From assembly GCA_028688895.1 (NCBI GenBank), contig JAQTXG010000001.1, positions 1 to 64,000 on the forward strand: DNA of 64,000 nucleotides, given 5' to 3'. The DNA comes from Candidatus Altimarinota bacterium (GTDB lineage Bacteria > Patescibacteriota > Gracilibacteria > BD1-5 > UBA6164). The notes under the pieces were generated by a model. That model was given only the letters and a program-made list of their open reading frames with translations, had not been told where the DNA came from and did no database searches. The translations under genes and the position numbers were made by a program. How positions within the stretch are numbered: position 1 is the first letter of the stretch; the number at the start of each line of letters is the position of its first letter. This document shows, in pieces, positions 1-10,863 of this stretch.

Positions 1-24
1 ATTTTCATTTTTGTTTATTTTATA

Positions 25-70
25 TTTCTCCCTTTTTAAAAGGGAGTACCCTCAGGGGGAGGGATTAGTT
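25..70. repeat. Dispersed palindromic repeat, family A
   Basis: CTCCCTTTTTAAAAGGGAG forms a hairpin and is followed by TACCCTCAGGGGGAGGGATTAG. The same architecture recurs near 22083, 43887, 44896 and 62174, so this is one copy of a dispersed element. Confidence 0.7.
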
Positions 71-170
71 AATTAAAACTTAGTATATTTATTTTATTTT
101 TTTAATCCACCAAAATTTAGATTATGCATTCAGACCTTCCTTAAATAAAATTTTTACTATAACTTTTCAT

Positions 171-198
171 TTGATTTTTAAAAAAAAACGTTTATACT
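171..198 (+). promoter_or_regulatory. Probable promoter of the ATP synthase operon
   Basis: TTGATT at 171-176 and TATACT at 193-198 are separated by 16 bp and resemble a sigma70 promoter. The expected start of transcription is near 205, about 25 nt before the atpB ATG. The assignment rests on motif match and position only; AT-rich DNA produces such matches by chance. Confidence 0.45.
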
Positions 199-230
199 CT
201 CGCGATGAATTAATTTATAAGTAATTATTT

Positions 231-1040
231 ATGCAAGAAATTATTAATTGAATGCTTGTTTGGCAAGCTAGTTATACTGGGCTTTTGGTAGAAGTTATAT
301 TGATTTTTTTGATTTTTCTAAGTTACAAATTTGCTAAAAATGGTTGATTTTCTATCTTTTTTGAGCTGATTTTTGAAAAAGCATATGAGTTTTTTGAAGA
401 TATATTGTGAAAAGAAGAACAAAAGTGGATAAAAATGTATATTATTACTATGTTTTTCATTATATTGCTTTCAAATCTGACTTGAACTGTTTTAGATTTT
501 ATTATTCCTACATTATCTGAAACAAACAAAGAACACTTTGAACATTTTATAAAGATTCCATCTTCAGATATAAACTTCAACATAGCTATGGCTATTATAT
601 GAGTTTTGATAGTTATTATGGAACAATTTAAAACACTAGGTTTCACTAAAACTTTGTATGAATATTTTCCTATATTTTGAAAAAATTTGATACCATTTGA
701 AAAAGGGAAATTACCATTTTTAGTAGACAATTTAGTTTACTTAATAGTTAAGATCTTTGATATAGTTATTTCATTATTTTTATGAATTCTAGATGTAGTA
801 TGACATTTAGCAAAAATTATATCATTGTCATTCAGGTTGTTTTGAAATATGACATCTGGTTGATTATTACTAGCTATGTTATTTGCTGGATTGATATGAG
901 CTACTAGTTTTATAGGTTCAGGTTTTCCTATTATTGGACCAGTTATACTATATATGCAATGATTATTAGTTGCTTTGATACAAGCATTAGTATTTCCTTT
1001 GTTGATAGCTATATTTATAAAAGTAGCAAAAGTACACTAA
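231..1040 (+). CDS. atpB: F1F0 ATP synthase subunit a
   Basis: This 269-residue membrane protein is the stator subunit of F0 that carries the ion half-channels against the c ring. The C-terminal third contains SFRLFGNMTSGG, with the invariant Arg of helix 5, and ends in a long hydrophobic segment typical of the family. Length is normal for subunit a. It is first in the operon, 33 bp before the c subunit gene. Nine or more glycines are encoded by TGA, so the gene is unreadable in the standard code. No Shine-Dalgarno site precedes the ATG. The identity is very secure from motif and context. Confidence 0.97.
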
Positions 1041-1073
1041 GATATATAAATTATTTAATACTAAAATAAAAAA

Positions 1074-3767
1074 ATGGAATTAGCAAATTTTATATGAGCA
1101 TGACTTGCAGTATGACTTGCAGGTATATGAGTTGCAATGTGACAATGATTTTTATCAAAAAGATCAGTTGAAATAATATGAAAGAATAAAGAGATGGCAT
1201 CTTTTTATCTGACAATTACGATTTTGTGAATGGCATTAGTTGAATCTGCTGTTATATATTGATTGATTATAGCATTTCAGATAATGGGTAATGATTCGAT
1301 TACTATGTCAGCATCTATATGAGCATGATTAGCAGTATGATTAGCTTGATTTTGAGCATGATACTGAGAATGAAAACTTATAGGTTGAGCTATTACAGCA
1401 ATAGATAGGAACCCAGAAATAAAGTGAAAGATAATGACTCTAATGGTTCTATTTGTAGCTTTAGTTGAATCAGCAGCTATATATTGATTAGTAGTAGCAT
1501 TCAAAATACTTTGAGCAGAAGATATGGATTCAAACGCTTTTATTTGAATGTGATGTGCAGTATGATTTGCATGATTATGAGTTTCTATTTGAGAATGACT
1601 ATTAGCTGAAAAATCTATGGAAGTCATATGAAAGAGACAAGATATGACAGCTTTCTTTCTGACATTGACTATATTATGAATAGCATTAGTTGAATCTGCT
1701 GCCATATATTGATTGATAGTAGCATTTCAATTATTTGCAAAAGAATGAATAAGTTTATGAGCATCAATTTGAACTTGATTATCTATATGATTGGCATGAT
1801 TGTGAGCTTGATTATGAGAATGAATACTAGTATGATGAGCTATAAAATCGATAGACAAAAATCCAGAAATGAAATGAAAAATAATGACACTAATGGTATT
1901 GTTTGTAGCACTAGTAGAATCAGCAGCTATATATTGATTGGTAATCTCGTTTAAAATTTTATGAATGACTGATTTTACATCTATGTCATTTATATGAATG
2001 TGATTAGCTGTTTGATTGGCATGATTATGAGTATCTATATGAGAATGAATAGCAGCAGAAAAATCATTGATAGCGATTTGAAAAAGACCTGAAATGTTAT
2101 GATTTTTTCTAACAGTAACTATTTTATGAATAGCCTTGGTAGAATCAGCAGCTATCTATTGATTAATAGTCGCATTTCAATTATTCTGAACTGATTCTAT
2201 TAGTTTGATAGCAGCAGCTTGAGCATGATTAGCTATATGATTGGCATGATTATGAGCATGAGCATGAGAATGAATATTGGTATGATGAGCAATCTCTGCT
2301 ATGGAAACAAATCCAGAAGCAAAGTGAAAAATAATGACATTAATGGTATTATTTGTAGCACTTGTAGAATCAGCAGCTATATATTGATTGGTAATTGCTT
2401 TCAAAATCATCTGAATGGATGACTTCACTTCTATGGCATTTCTATGAATGTGATTTGCTATATGATTTGCATGATTATGAGTATCTATATGAGAATGAAT
2501 AGCAGCAGAGAAATCACTACTTGCTATATGAAGAAAACCAGATATGACATGATTTTTCTTAACAGTAACTATTCTATGAATAGCTTTGGTCGAATCAGCA
2601 GCCATATATTGATTAATAGTTGCATTTCAATTAATTGTAAAAGATTGAATTAGTATGGTAGCAGCAGCTTGAGCATGATTAGCTATATGATTAGCTTGAT
2701 TATGAGCATGAGTATGAGAATGAATTCTTGTATGATGAGCTATTAAGGCTATGGAAAAAAATCCAGAAGTAAAATGAAAAATAATGACTCTTATGGTACT
2801 ATTTGTAGCACTAGTAGAATCAGCAGCTATATATTGACTAGTTATTTCATTTAAAATCCTATGAATGGATGACTTCACTTCTATGGCATTTCTATGAATG
2901 TGATTTGCTATATGATTTGCATGATTGTGAGTATCTATATGAGAATGAATAGCAGCAGAAAAATCATTGGAATCTATTTGAATGAGACCGAAAATGACAT
3001 GATTTTTCCTAACAGTAACTATTCTATGAATAGCCTTGGTAGAATCAGCAGCTATATATTGATTAATAATATCATTTCAATTGTTTTGAAATGATACGAT
3101 TAGTTTAGCAGCAGCAGCTTGAACTTGATTGGCTATATGATTAGCTTGATTGTGAGCATGAGTATGAGAATGAGTACTAGTATGATGAGCAATAAACGCT
3201 ATGGCTAGAAATCCAGAAATCAAAAACAAACTACTTACACTTATGGTATTGTTTGTAGCTTTGGTAGAATCAGCAGCAATATATTGATTGGTAATATCAT
3301 TTAATATACTTTGATTAACAGATACTACTTCAACAGCATATACATGAATGTGATTAGCTATATGATTGGCATGATTATGAGTATCTATTTGAGAATGATA
3401 TCTAGCTAAATGATCACTTGAAGTAATATGAAAAAACCCTAAAGCATTTGGTTTCTTTCTTACTATTACAATATTATGAATAGCCCTAATCGAATCAGCA
3501 GCAATATATTGATTGATAATAGCATTCCAAATCTGATCACTTGATTGATTTTCTTGAATGTTATCTATGACAGCTTGATTTGCTATATGATTAGCATGAT
3601 TATGAGCTTGAGTATGAGAATGATTGTTGATCAAATGAGCTATAGATTGAATGAATATAGCACCAGAATCTAGATGAAAAACTCTTACACTTATGGTACT
3701 ATTCGTTGCATTGGTAGAAGTAGTTGCTATTTATTGATTGATAGTAGCATTTAAAGTATTATGATAA
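1074..3767 (+). CDS. atpE: Giant F-type c subunit: twelve covalently linked hairpins
   Basis: The 897-residue protein sits exactly where atpE belongs, but a normal c subunit has 70-90 residues and one hairpin. Here twelve hairpins follow each other with an exact 75-residue period. The helix-2 carboxylate occurs at E57, E132, E207, E282 and so on to E882, in the motif ALVESAAIYGL. Helix 1 carries GxGxGEG 33 residues earlier (E99, E174 and onward), except the first hairpin, which has Q24. Two types alternate: odd hairpins have an AEKSxxxIGKRP-like loop with a FFLTxTILG helix 2, and even hairpins have GGAIxxxxxNPExKGK with TLMVLFVALVE. The E-33-E spacing plus Ser and Tyr after the second Glu resembles the two-carboxylate Na+ site known from Fusobacterium c rings. 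I infer that one chain forms a whole c12 ring. The known parallel is the 13-hairpin archaeal K subunit of Methanopyrus. Both ends of the ORF are clean. Confidence 0.96.
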
Positions 3768-3789
3768 TTTTAAATTTTAATTTATATAT

Positions 3790-4263
3790 ATGGATGATTT
3801 AAATGTAAGTATTATAATTGCACAAATTATAAACTTTTGAATTGTATTCTTTATATTTTATCACTTTTTATGAAAAACTATAGTAAAAACGATAGAAGAT
3901 AGAAGAAACAAAATGGAAAATCTAGATAAATCTGATGAAGTTGTAAAATCTATATTAGAAGCAGCAAACAAAGAAGCAGAAATGATTTTAAGAAATTCTA
4001 GAAAAGAAGCACAAGAAATACAAGAAAATGCAGAAGTAATTTCTAAAAAAGCTACAGCTCAAAAATTGGAAGAGGCTGAAAGAAAAGCTCAATCTATATT
4101 AGAGTGAGCACAAAGAGATATAGAAAAAGAAAAATTGTGAATGATTGATTCTATGAAACAAAAAGTACTTGATTTATCATTAAAAATAAACTCAAAAGTA
4201 TTTGATAACAAAGATTCAAATAAAGAATTTATTACAAAAGAGGTTAATTCTATAAAAATATAA
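3790..4263 (+). CDS. atpF: F1F0 ATP synthase subunit b
   Basis: The 157-residue protein has one N-terminal membrane segment (residues 7-29, IIIAQIINFGIVFFIFYHFL) followed by a long charged helix rich in Glu, Lys, Ala and Gln. That is the classic b-subunit peripheral stalk, which holds F1 against the rotor. It follows the c subunit by 22 bp and precedes the delta-like gene by 3 bp, so translation is probably coupled. The length matches the usual 155-170 residues. Only this one b-type gene is seen, so a homodimer is likely. Confidence 0.93.
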
Positions 4264-4266
4264 TTT

Positions 4267-4614
4267 ATGAATACAATAGAAAATTTAAACAAGGTAGAAT
4301 TAGAATTACTTTTGAAAAATTTAAGATTTTATAAAGATGTAGTAAAAAAACTTTGAGACAGATGAAAAAAAGTATATGACCATGTATTTAATTGAAAAAA
4401 TGAATATGTAGTAGAATATTACGGAGATTTGGACAAAGAATACATTTTAAATGAATCAAAAGGTATTTATAAAAAAGTATTTAACTTGGAAGTGAATGAT
4501 TTAGATATAAAACTTATAAAAAACGAAAAAATCAAATGATGAATGAAAATTTATCTAAATGATAATCTAATAGATTTAAGTTTCTTGAAGTTTTATAACT
4601 TGTTAAACAAATAA
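4267..4614 (+). CDS. atpH: Short delta-like ATP synthase subunit
   Basis: This 115-residue protein occupies the position of the delta subunit between b and alpha. Its C-terminus, with IKGGMKIYLNDNLIDLS followed by a short helix, matches the delta/OSCP ending in which a Gly-Gly and an Asp-x-Ser lie before a final helix. The family is normally about 175-180 residues with an N-terminal helical bundle that binds the top of F1, and most of that bundle appears missing or unrecognisable. Either the subunit is strongly reduced or the N-terminal function lies elsewhere. The call relies on operon position plus this weak C-terminal match. Confidence 0.65.
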
Positions 4615-4620
4615 ACCGAT

Positions 4621-4730
4621 ATCTCTCTTGAATTCTTTTTCAATTCATGAGAAAGAGTCAATTAATGTAGCCTCTTTCCCCTGATACGTGTCCAGTCTTT
4701 AGCTGGAAGGGGAGAGAATACAAGAGAGAG
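4621..4730. repeat. Dispersed palindromic repeat, family B
   Basis: The intergenic segment begins with CTCTCTTGAATTC and ends with a near-inverse AGAATACAAGAGAGAG. Between them lies GTAGCCTCTTTCCCCTGA, then CCAGTCTTTAGCTGGA, then AGGGGAGAG. It can fold into a long hairpin, and related copies lie at 6334, 7387, 41326 and 51950. Confidence 0.7.
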
Positions 4731-4769
4731 CTAAGTTTTAAATAATTTAATTTAATTAATATTTATATT

Positions 4770-6275
4770 ATGGCTAACGATTTACTGAACAGTATAATTA
4801 GTGAAGTTGAGAAAAAATTAGATCAAGCTAGCATAAATCCAGAAGTAGAAAATGTATGAGAAGTTTTCTATTTGTGAGATGGTGTAGCAAAAGTATCTGG
4901 TCTTAGAAATGTTGCATACAACGAATTGGTAGAATTTGAATCAGGTTGAGTGTGAGTAGCATTAAACTTAGAAGAACACTATGTATGAGTAGTAGTACTT
5001 TCAGGTTTCAATGTGATTAAAGAATGAGAAAAAGTAAAAGCAGCAGGTAGAACTCTAGAAGTACCAGTTTGAAAATGATTAATAGGTAGAGTAGTAGATG
5101 CTTTAGGTAATCCTATAGATGGACTATGAGCAATCAATTCTACTGAAAAGTACCCTATAGAAAGAGTTGCTACATGAGTAATGGCTAGAAAATCTGTACA
5201 TGAACCAATGGAAACAGGTATAAAGGCGATAGACGCACTAGTACCAATTGGTAGAGGTCAAAGAGAATTGATTATCTGAGATAGACAAACAGGTAAAACA
5301 CAAGTTGCTATAGATACTATATTGAACCAAAAATGAGGAAATGTGTTTTGTATATATGTAGCTATCTGACAAAAGGAGTGAAAAGTTGCTAGAGTAGTAG
5401 AAGAACTTAGAAGTAGATGAGCTATGGATTACACTATTGTAGTTTCAGCTTGAGCTTCAGATCCAGCTTCTATGCAATACTTGGCTCCATATGCTGGTTG
5501 TGCTATGTGAGAATACTTCATGTTCAACGGTATGCATTCATTAATCATATATGATGATTTATCTAAACAAGCAAATGCATATAGAGAAATGTCATTATTA
5601 CTTAGAAGACCACCAGGAAGAGAAGCGTATCCTTGAGATGTATTTTATCTACACTCTAGATTATTAGAAAGAGCATCAAAATTAAATGATAAATTGTGAG
5701 CTTGATCTATGACAGCATTACCTATTATTGAAACTCAATGAGGTGATGTATCTGCATATGTACCTACAAATGTAATCTCAATTACAGATGGTCAAATATT
5801 CTTGGAATCTGATTTATTCAACTCAGGTCAAAAACCAGCGATCAATGTATGACTATCAGTTTCTAGAGTATGATGAGCTGCACAAATCAAAGCTATGAAA
5901 AAAGTATCAGGTACTTTGAAGCTTGATTTAGCTCAATACAGAGAGTTAGCAGCATTTTCTCAATTTGCATCTGACTTAGATCCTTCTACTAGAGCTCAAT
6001 TAGAAAGAGGTAAAAGAATGATGGAATTGTTGAAACAATGAGTATTTGAACCTGTATCTGTAGAAAAACAAGTATGTGCTATATATGCTTGAGCAAAATG
6101 ATTTTTAGATACTATAGATGTATCAAAAGTTAAAAAATTCGAACAAGATTTGTATATGACTTTAGAAGAAGAAAAAACTGTTTTAGAAATTATAAAACAT
6201 AAAAAAGAAATCACAGAAGAAGCAGAAACAAAATTAAAAGAAATAATTACTAAAGTAGTAGATATTAATAAATAG
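4770..6275 (+). CDS. atpA: F1 ATP synthase subunit alpha
   Basis: The 501-residue protein is the non-catalytic nucleotide-binding F1 subunit. The Walker A sequence GDRQTGKT lies at residues 170-177, and the beta-barrel, nucleotide-binding and C-terminal helical domains follow in normal order. Other family signatures include [16 protein letters not shown] and the SVSRVGGAAQ region. The length is normal. The gene is preceded by a palindromic repeat rather than a tight junction, yet lies inside the operon. Many structural glycines, including one in the P-loop strand, are encoded by TGA. Confidence 0.98.
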
Positions 6276-6333
6276 ACCAAAACTTCTTAATGAATTCTAA
6301 TCTTGCATTAGTTTGATAAAGAAGCTACATATT

Positions 6334-6377
6334 GTAGCCTCTTTCCCCTGGTAAGGGGAGAGAATTCAAGAGAGAGG
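6334..6377. repeat. Dispersed palindromic repeat, family B
   Basis: GTAGCCTCTTTCCCCTGGTAAGGGGAGAGAATTCAAGAGAG lies between alpha and gamma. The CCCC/GGGG arms form a compact hairpin, and the flanking text matches the copies at 4621 and 7387. Confidence 0.7.
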
Positions 6378-6407
6378 TATTTAATATTTTTATACCTTAT
6401 ATAAAAT

Positions 6408-7307
6408 ATGGCAACTTGAAAAGAAATTAAAAGAAGAATAAAATCAATTAAAAATACTTCAAAAATAACTAAAGCTATGGAGCTTATTTCAACTGTAAAG
6501 ATGAAAAAAGCTCAAGACTTGGCTCTAGAAAAAAAAGAGTATATTAAATGAATCTTGGAAGTTTTGATGAATTTAAATTGAAATTTTTCAGACTCAAAAT
6601 ACTTCAAGAAAAACAACAATTCTTCTAAAACACTTTGAGTAATCGTTACTTCAAACAAATGATTATGTTGAGGTTACAACATCAATGTGATGAAAAAAGT
6701 AAATGAGTATATAAAATCAAATGGAAACAATATTGATTTTGTAACATTAGGTAAAAGATGAAGTCAGTTTATAGCTAGAACATGAAATAAAATAACAGCA
6801 GATTTTTCTGCATCATTTTCAGATAATATAGATTTAAGATTTTCTAAATCTGTATCTAGAATGATAACAGAAAAACTTACTTCATGAGAATATGGAAATG
6901 TAGTTGTATTTTACAACTACTATGTAAATACAATCAGACAAATACCTGTTTCTAGAGAATTTCTACCACTAACAGACACTAGTATCGAGAAATATTTTGG
7001 AATGGTATTATGATATGATTACAAATATACAGCAGATGATAGAAGATTGAACTATACGGTAGAACCAACAGTAGATGAATTGTTACAAGAAGTAATGCCT
7101 ATGCTGATAGATTCTATGTTTTACGATATATTGATTGAATCAAAAGCATCTGAACATAGTTCTAGAATGATAGCCATGAAAAATGCTAAAGACAATGCAA
7201 ATAAATATGCATCAAAACTTACATTGCAATACAATAAGGCTAGACAAGCAGCAATTACAAAAGAAGTTTCAGAAATAGTATCTTGAGTAGAATCTATGAA
7301 AGATTAA
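6408..7307 (+). CDS. atpG: F1 ATP synthase subunit gamma
   Basis: The 299-residue protein is the central rotor shaft. The N-terminal helix has the family pattern [20 protein letters not shown], and the C-terminal helix contains [21 protein letters not shown], the strongest gamma signature. The central Rossmann-like part includes VTSNKGLCGGYN. The length is normal. The shaft must dock onto a rotor ring that here is probably a single chain, so its foot region would be worth comparing with ordinary gamma subunits. Confidence 0.97.
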
Positions 7308-7386
7308 GTGATGTCCAGAAGAGCTATTGTGTTTGGCTAACATAAGTTTCCCATATAAGGAAATGACATTAAGTTAAGAAATTATT

Positions 7387-7432
7387 TGTAGCCTCTTTCT
7401 CTTTGACTAAAGGGAAAGAATTCAAGATAGGG
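7387..7432. repeat. Dispersed palindromic repeat, family B (diverged)
   Basis: GTAGCCTCTTTCTCTTTGACTAAAGGGAAAGAATTCAAGA repeats the layout of the copies at 4621 and 6334 with substitutions in the stem. The remaining 7308-7551 spacer shows nothing else recognisable. Confidence 0.6.
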
Positions 7433-7551
7433 ATATTTGATTGTTTTAACTTAATAACATTGACACATTGAGGAGTTATAATCAAAAAAGTATTCTTTAC
7501 AAATTATTGATTTATTATACAATACAATTGTTTATTTAATAAGTGTATTTT

Positions 7552-7962
7552 ATGAAAAAGAAAATTAAGTTTTACAGGGTAGTATTAAATTCATTATTTT
7601 ATGTTTTTTATGTTTTAGTTATTTCGATTCTGTTTTCTTTTGTTTTCCCAATGATTTTGGTATTATTATGAAAACCAGTATTAGATCCATCTAGTCCAAT
7701 TTTTACAGTTATCCAAATACTTATATTAATCTTTGTATTTATATTGAGTTTATCATTTAGAAAATATTTATATTTACCAATATTTTCTGAAGAAGTAATT
7801 ATTGAAAAAAAAGAAAAAGTAAAAGAAGTAGAATCAAAACAAGAAACAATAAGTAAGTCAGAAAAAACAGAAGAATCAATTGAAATCAAATTGGAAGACG
7901 AAATAGTAAATGAAAATATAATGCCAGAACTTGATATAAAAATAGGTAAAGAAATAAAATAA
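7552..7962 (+). CDS. Unknown two-helix membrane protein within the atp operon
   Basis: I do not recognise this 136-residue protein. Two hydrophobic segments lie at about residues 11-40 and 50-68, followed by a highly charged tail of Glu, Lys, Ser and Ile that looks extended or coiled. It sits between gamma and beta, an unusual place for an extra gene. It lacks the four-helix plan of AtpI. An assembly factor or an extra stator element is possible from position, but this is inference only. The ATG follows a TTTTATG context without a Shine-Dalgarno site. Confidence 0.75.
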
Positions 7963-8060
7963 TATATCAATATTCAATACAAATTGAACCAAAGTAACAA
8001 TTAGTTAACTTATAATAGAGAAACTATTTGTTGTAATTATTAATTATTAATTAATTTAAA

Positions 8061-9455
<1,395 letters not shown>

Positions 9456-9458
9456 TTT

Positions 9459-9570
9459 ATAATCCACCCAAACCATCATTTAATACTAAAGGATAGAATA
9501 ATAGGAATATAAATAAAATGCTTCCCCCGCTTAAGCGGGGGAAGCTGTCCGAAGGACTGATGGATTATTA
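9459..9570. repeat. Two palindromic repeat units between beta and epsilon
   Basis: A diverged copy of the AATCCACCC...TTTAATACTAAAGG element (compare 57381) is followed at 9520-9547 by CTTCCCCCGC/GCGGGGGAAG, a strong GC-rich hairpin, and then by CTGTCCGAAGGACTGATGGATT. The GC hairpin stands out in DNA that is otherwise very AT-rich. Confidence 0.65.
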
Positions 9571-9588
9571 ATATTAATAAAAAATATT

Positions 9589-10020
9589 ATGAAAATAGAA
9601 ATATTATCATTTACATGAAACTTGTTTAAATCAGATAATGTAGAGTCAGTAACAGCAAATACAAAGATTTGAGAAATAACTATATTGGATGACCATACTC
9701 CTTTAGTTACTGTACTAAATCCAACTATTATAAGTATTGTATATACAAATGAAGCATGAGAAAAATCTGAGAAAGATTTTGCTGTTTGATGATGAGTATT
9801 AGAAGTTTCAAATTCAGCAGTGAAAATACTTATAGATATGTTGATTACTGTTGATACTTTAGATGTTGACCAAGCTGAGAAAGCTAAAAAAGAAGCACTA
9901 GAATTGATGGAAAAATACAAAGATGCAAAAGATAAAATTGATATGGAAAAATTTATCGAAGCAGAAGATATGTTATTAAAATCAGTTGTTCAATTAAAAT
10001 TATGAGATCTAAATAAATAA
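9589..10020 (+). CDS. atpC: F1 ATP synthase subunit epsilon
   Basis: The 143-residue protein has the N-terminal beta sandwich of epsilon, with GEITILDDHTPLVTVL near residues 27-43 and FAVGGGVLEVSNSAVKILID near 64-83. A C-terminal helical hairpin follows (about residues 92-140). It closes the operon and is followed by a terminator. In the family the C-terminal helices can inhibit ATP hydrolysis; whether that holds here is unknown. Confidence 0.93.
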
Positions 10021-10022
10021 AA

Positions 10023-10048
10023 ATCAAACTATTGTTTGGTTTTTTTTA
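10023..10048 (+). terminator. Terminator of the atp operon
   Basis: ATCAAAC, a four-base loop and GTTTGGT form a short stem followed by eight T. It lies directly after the atpC stop codon. Confidence 0.65.
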
Positions 10049-10098
10049 TTTATTGAATAAAATAAAATTAAGATTTTTTATTAAATAAAATTAAATTT

Positions 10099-10656
10099 AT
10101 GGAAATGTTTTTAAATGAAGTAATTAAGTGAGACAAATTTGAATTATTGGTTGATACATCTATTTTTTCTAAAGAATTAGTTTTAAAAGCAGCATACAAT
10201 TTTTTGGATAAATGATATTTCTTTTTCAAAACAGATGAAAATAAAAATATAATTGTTCAATTTACAAAAAAAGATGATTGTAAAGAAAAACCAGAAAAAG
10301 TAATCATGGATTTTACAGATGAATTATTATCTGTAAGCTTGAGAAATGATTTAGAAATAAACAACAAAGAAATAAGAGAAAAAATAGTATGAGCAGCTAT
10401 ATCTAATAGTCTAGATATAAACAATTTTTCTGTAGTAAATACAAATTGAAATACTGAAAAAAATCAAATAGATTTCGATAAAGATATTGATGATATTCTA
10501 AAAGAAATTGAAAATGATCCTGATTTGCAGATTAATGAAGAAGAAATTGCAAAAATATTAAAAGAAATAGAAGATGAGTCTAATGAAGTTGAAACAACAC
10601 AAGTAATGATAAACTTAGAATGAGTAAAAAAAGCAAAACAAGATCTTAGTAAATAA
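10099..10656 (+). CDS. HxsD-like protein of a His-Xaa-Ser RiPP system
   Basis: In this 185-residue protein, residues 19-110 fit the HxsD pattern: VDTSIFSKELVLKAAYNFLD, then a small beta segment, then a DELLSxxLRN motif and a helix with REKIVGAAISNSLD. HxsD is a small partner protein of the Hxs peptide-modification system, found beside the radical SAM maturase. Residues 125-185 are an additional acidic tail not expected in the family. It lies upstream of a second small HxsD-like gene and hxsB. I matched it to the family from memory of the pattern, so a profile search should confirm it. Confidence 0.7.
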
Positions 10657-10665
10657 AAAGAAAAT

Positions 10666-10860
10666 ATGAAAAAAAATATAAAAATAGATTTAAATATTTA
10701 TCCTATAGATAAATTAAAACAAGCTATACACGATTTTGAAGGTGCAGCAGTTATTATTTTAAATAATGATGAATTAACAATAGAATGAGAAACAAACGAA
10801 GAAATTGATGAAATTTTTTCAGAATTTTGAAATTATGTTATATGATTAATAAACGAATAA
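10666..10860 (+). CDS. Small second HxsD-like protein
   Basis: The 64-residue protein starts with a short basic strand and IYPIDKLKQAIHDFEGAAVI, and ends with a helix containing EFGNYVIGLINE. The order strand-helix-strand-F-x-N resembles a minimal HxsD core. It lies 9 bp after the larger HxsD-like gene and 3 bp before hxsB, so the three are almost certainly co-translated. It could be a recognition domain for the precursor, but that is inference. Confidence 0.6.
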
Positions 10861-10863
10861 TTT

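Noticed and set aside
2177-3634. Long open frames on the minus strand opposite the c subunit gene, rich in His, Ala and Asn.
   Set aside because: They arise because the plus strand is a highly repetitive hydrophobic protein gene. Their repeats simply mirror the 75-codon period, and the plus-strand reading gives a perfect c-subunit pattern.
1074-3767. The twelve-hairpin ORF as several separate c subunit genes, or as a V-type proteolipid.
   Set aside because: No stop codon other than TGA (Gly) and no new start signals lie between the units. The operon around it is plainly F-type, and the hairpin motifs resemble Na+ F-type c subunits.
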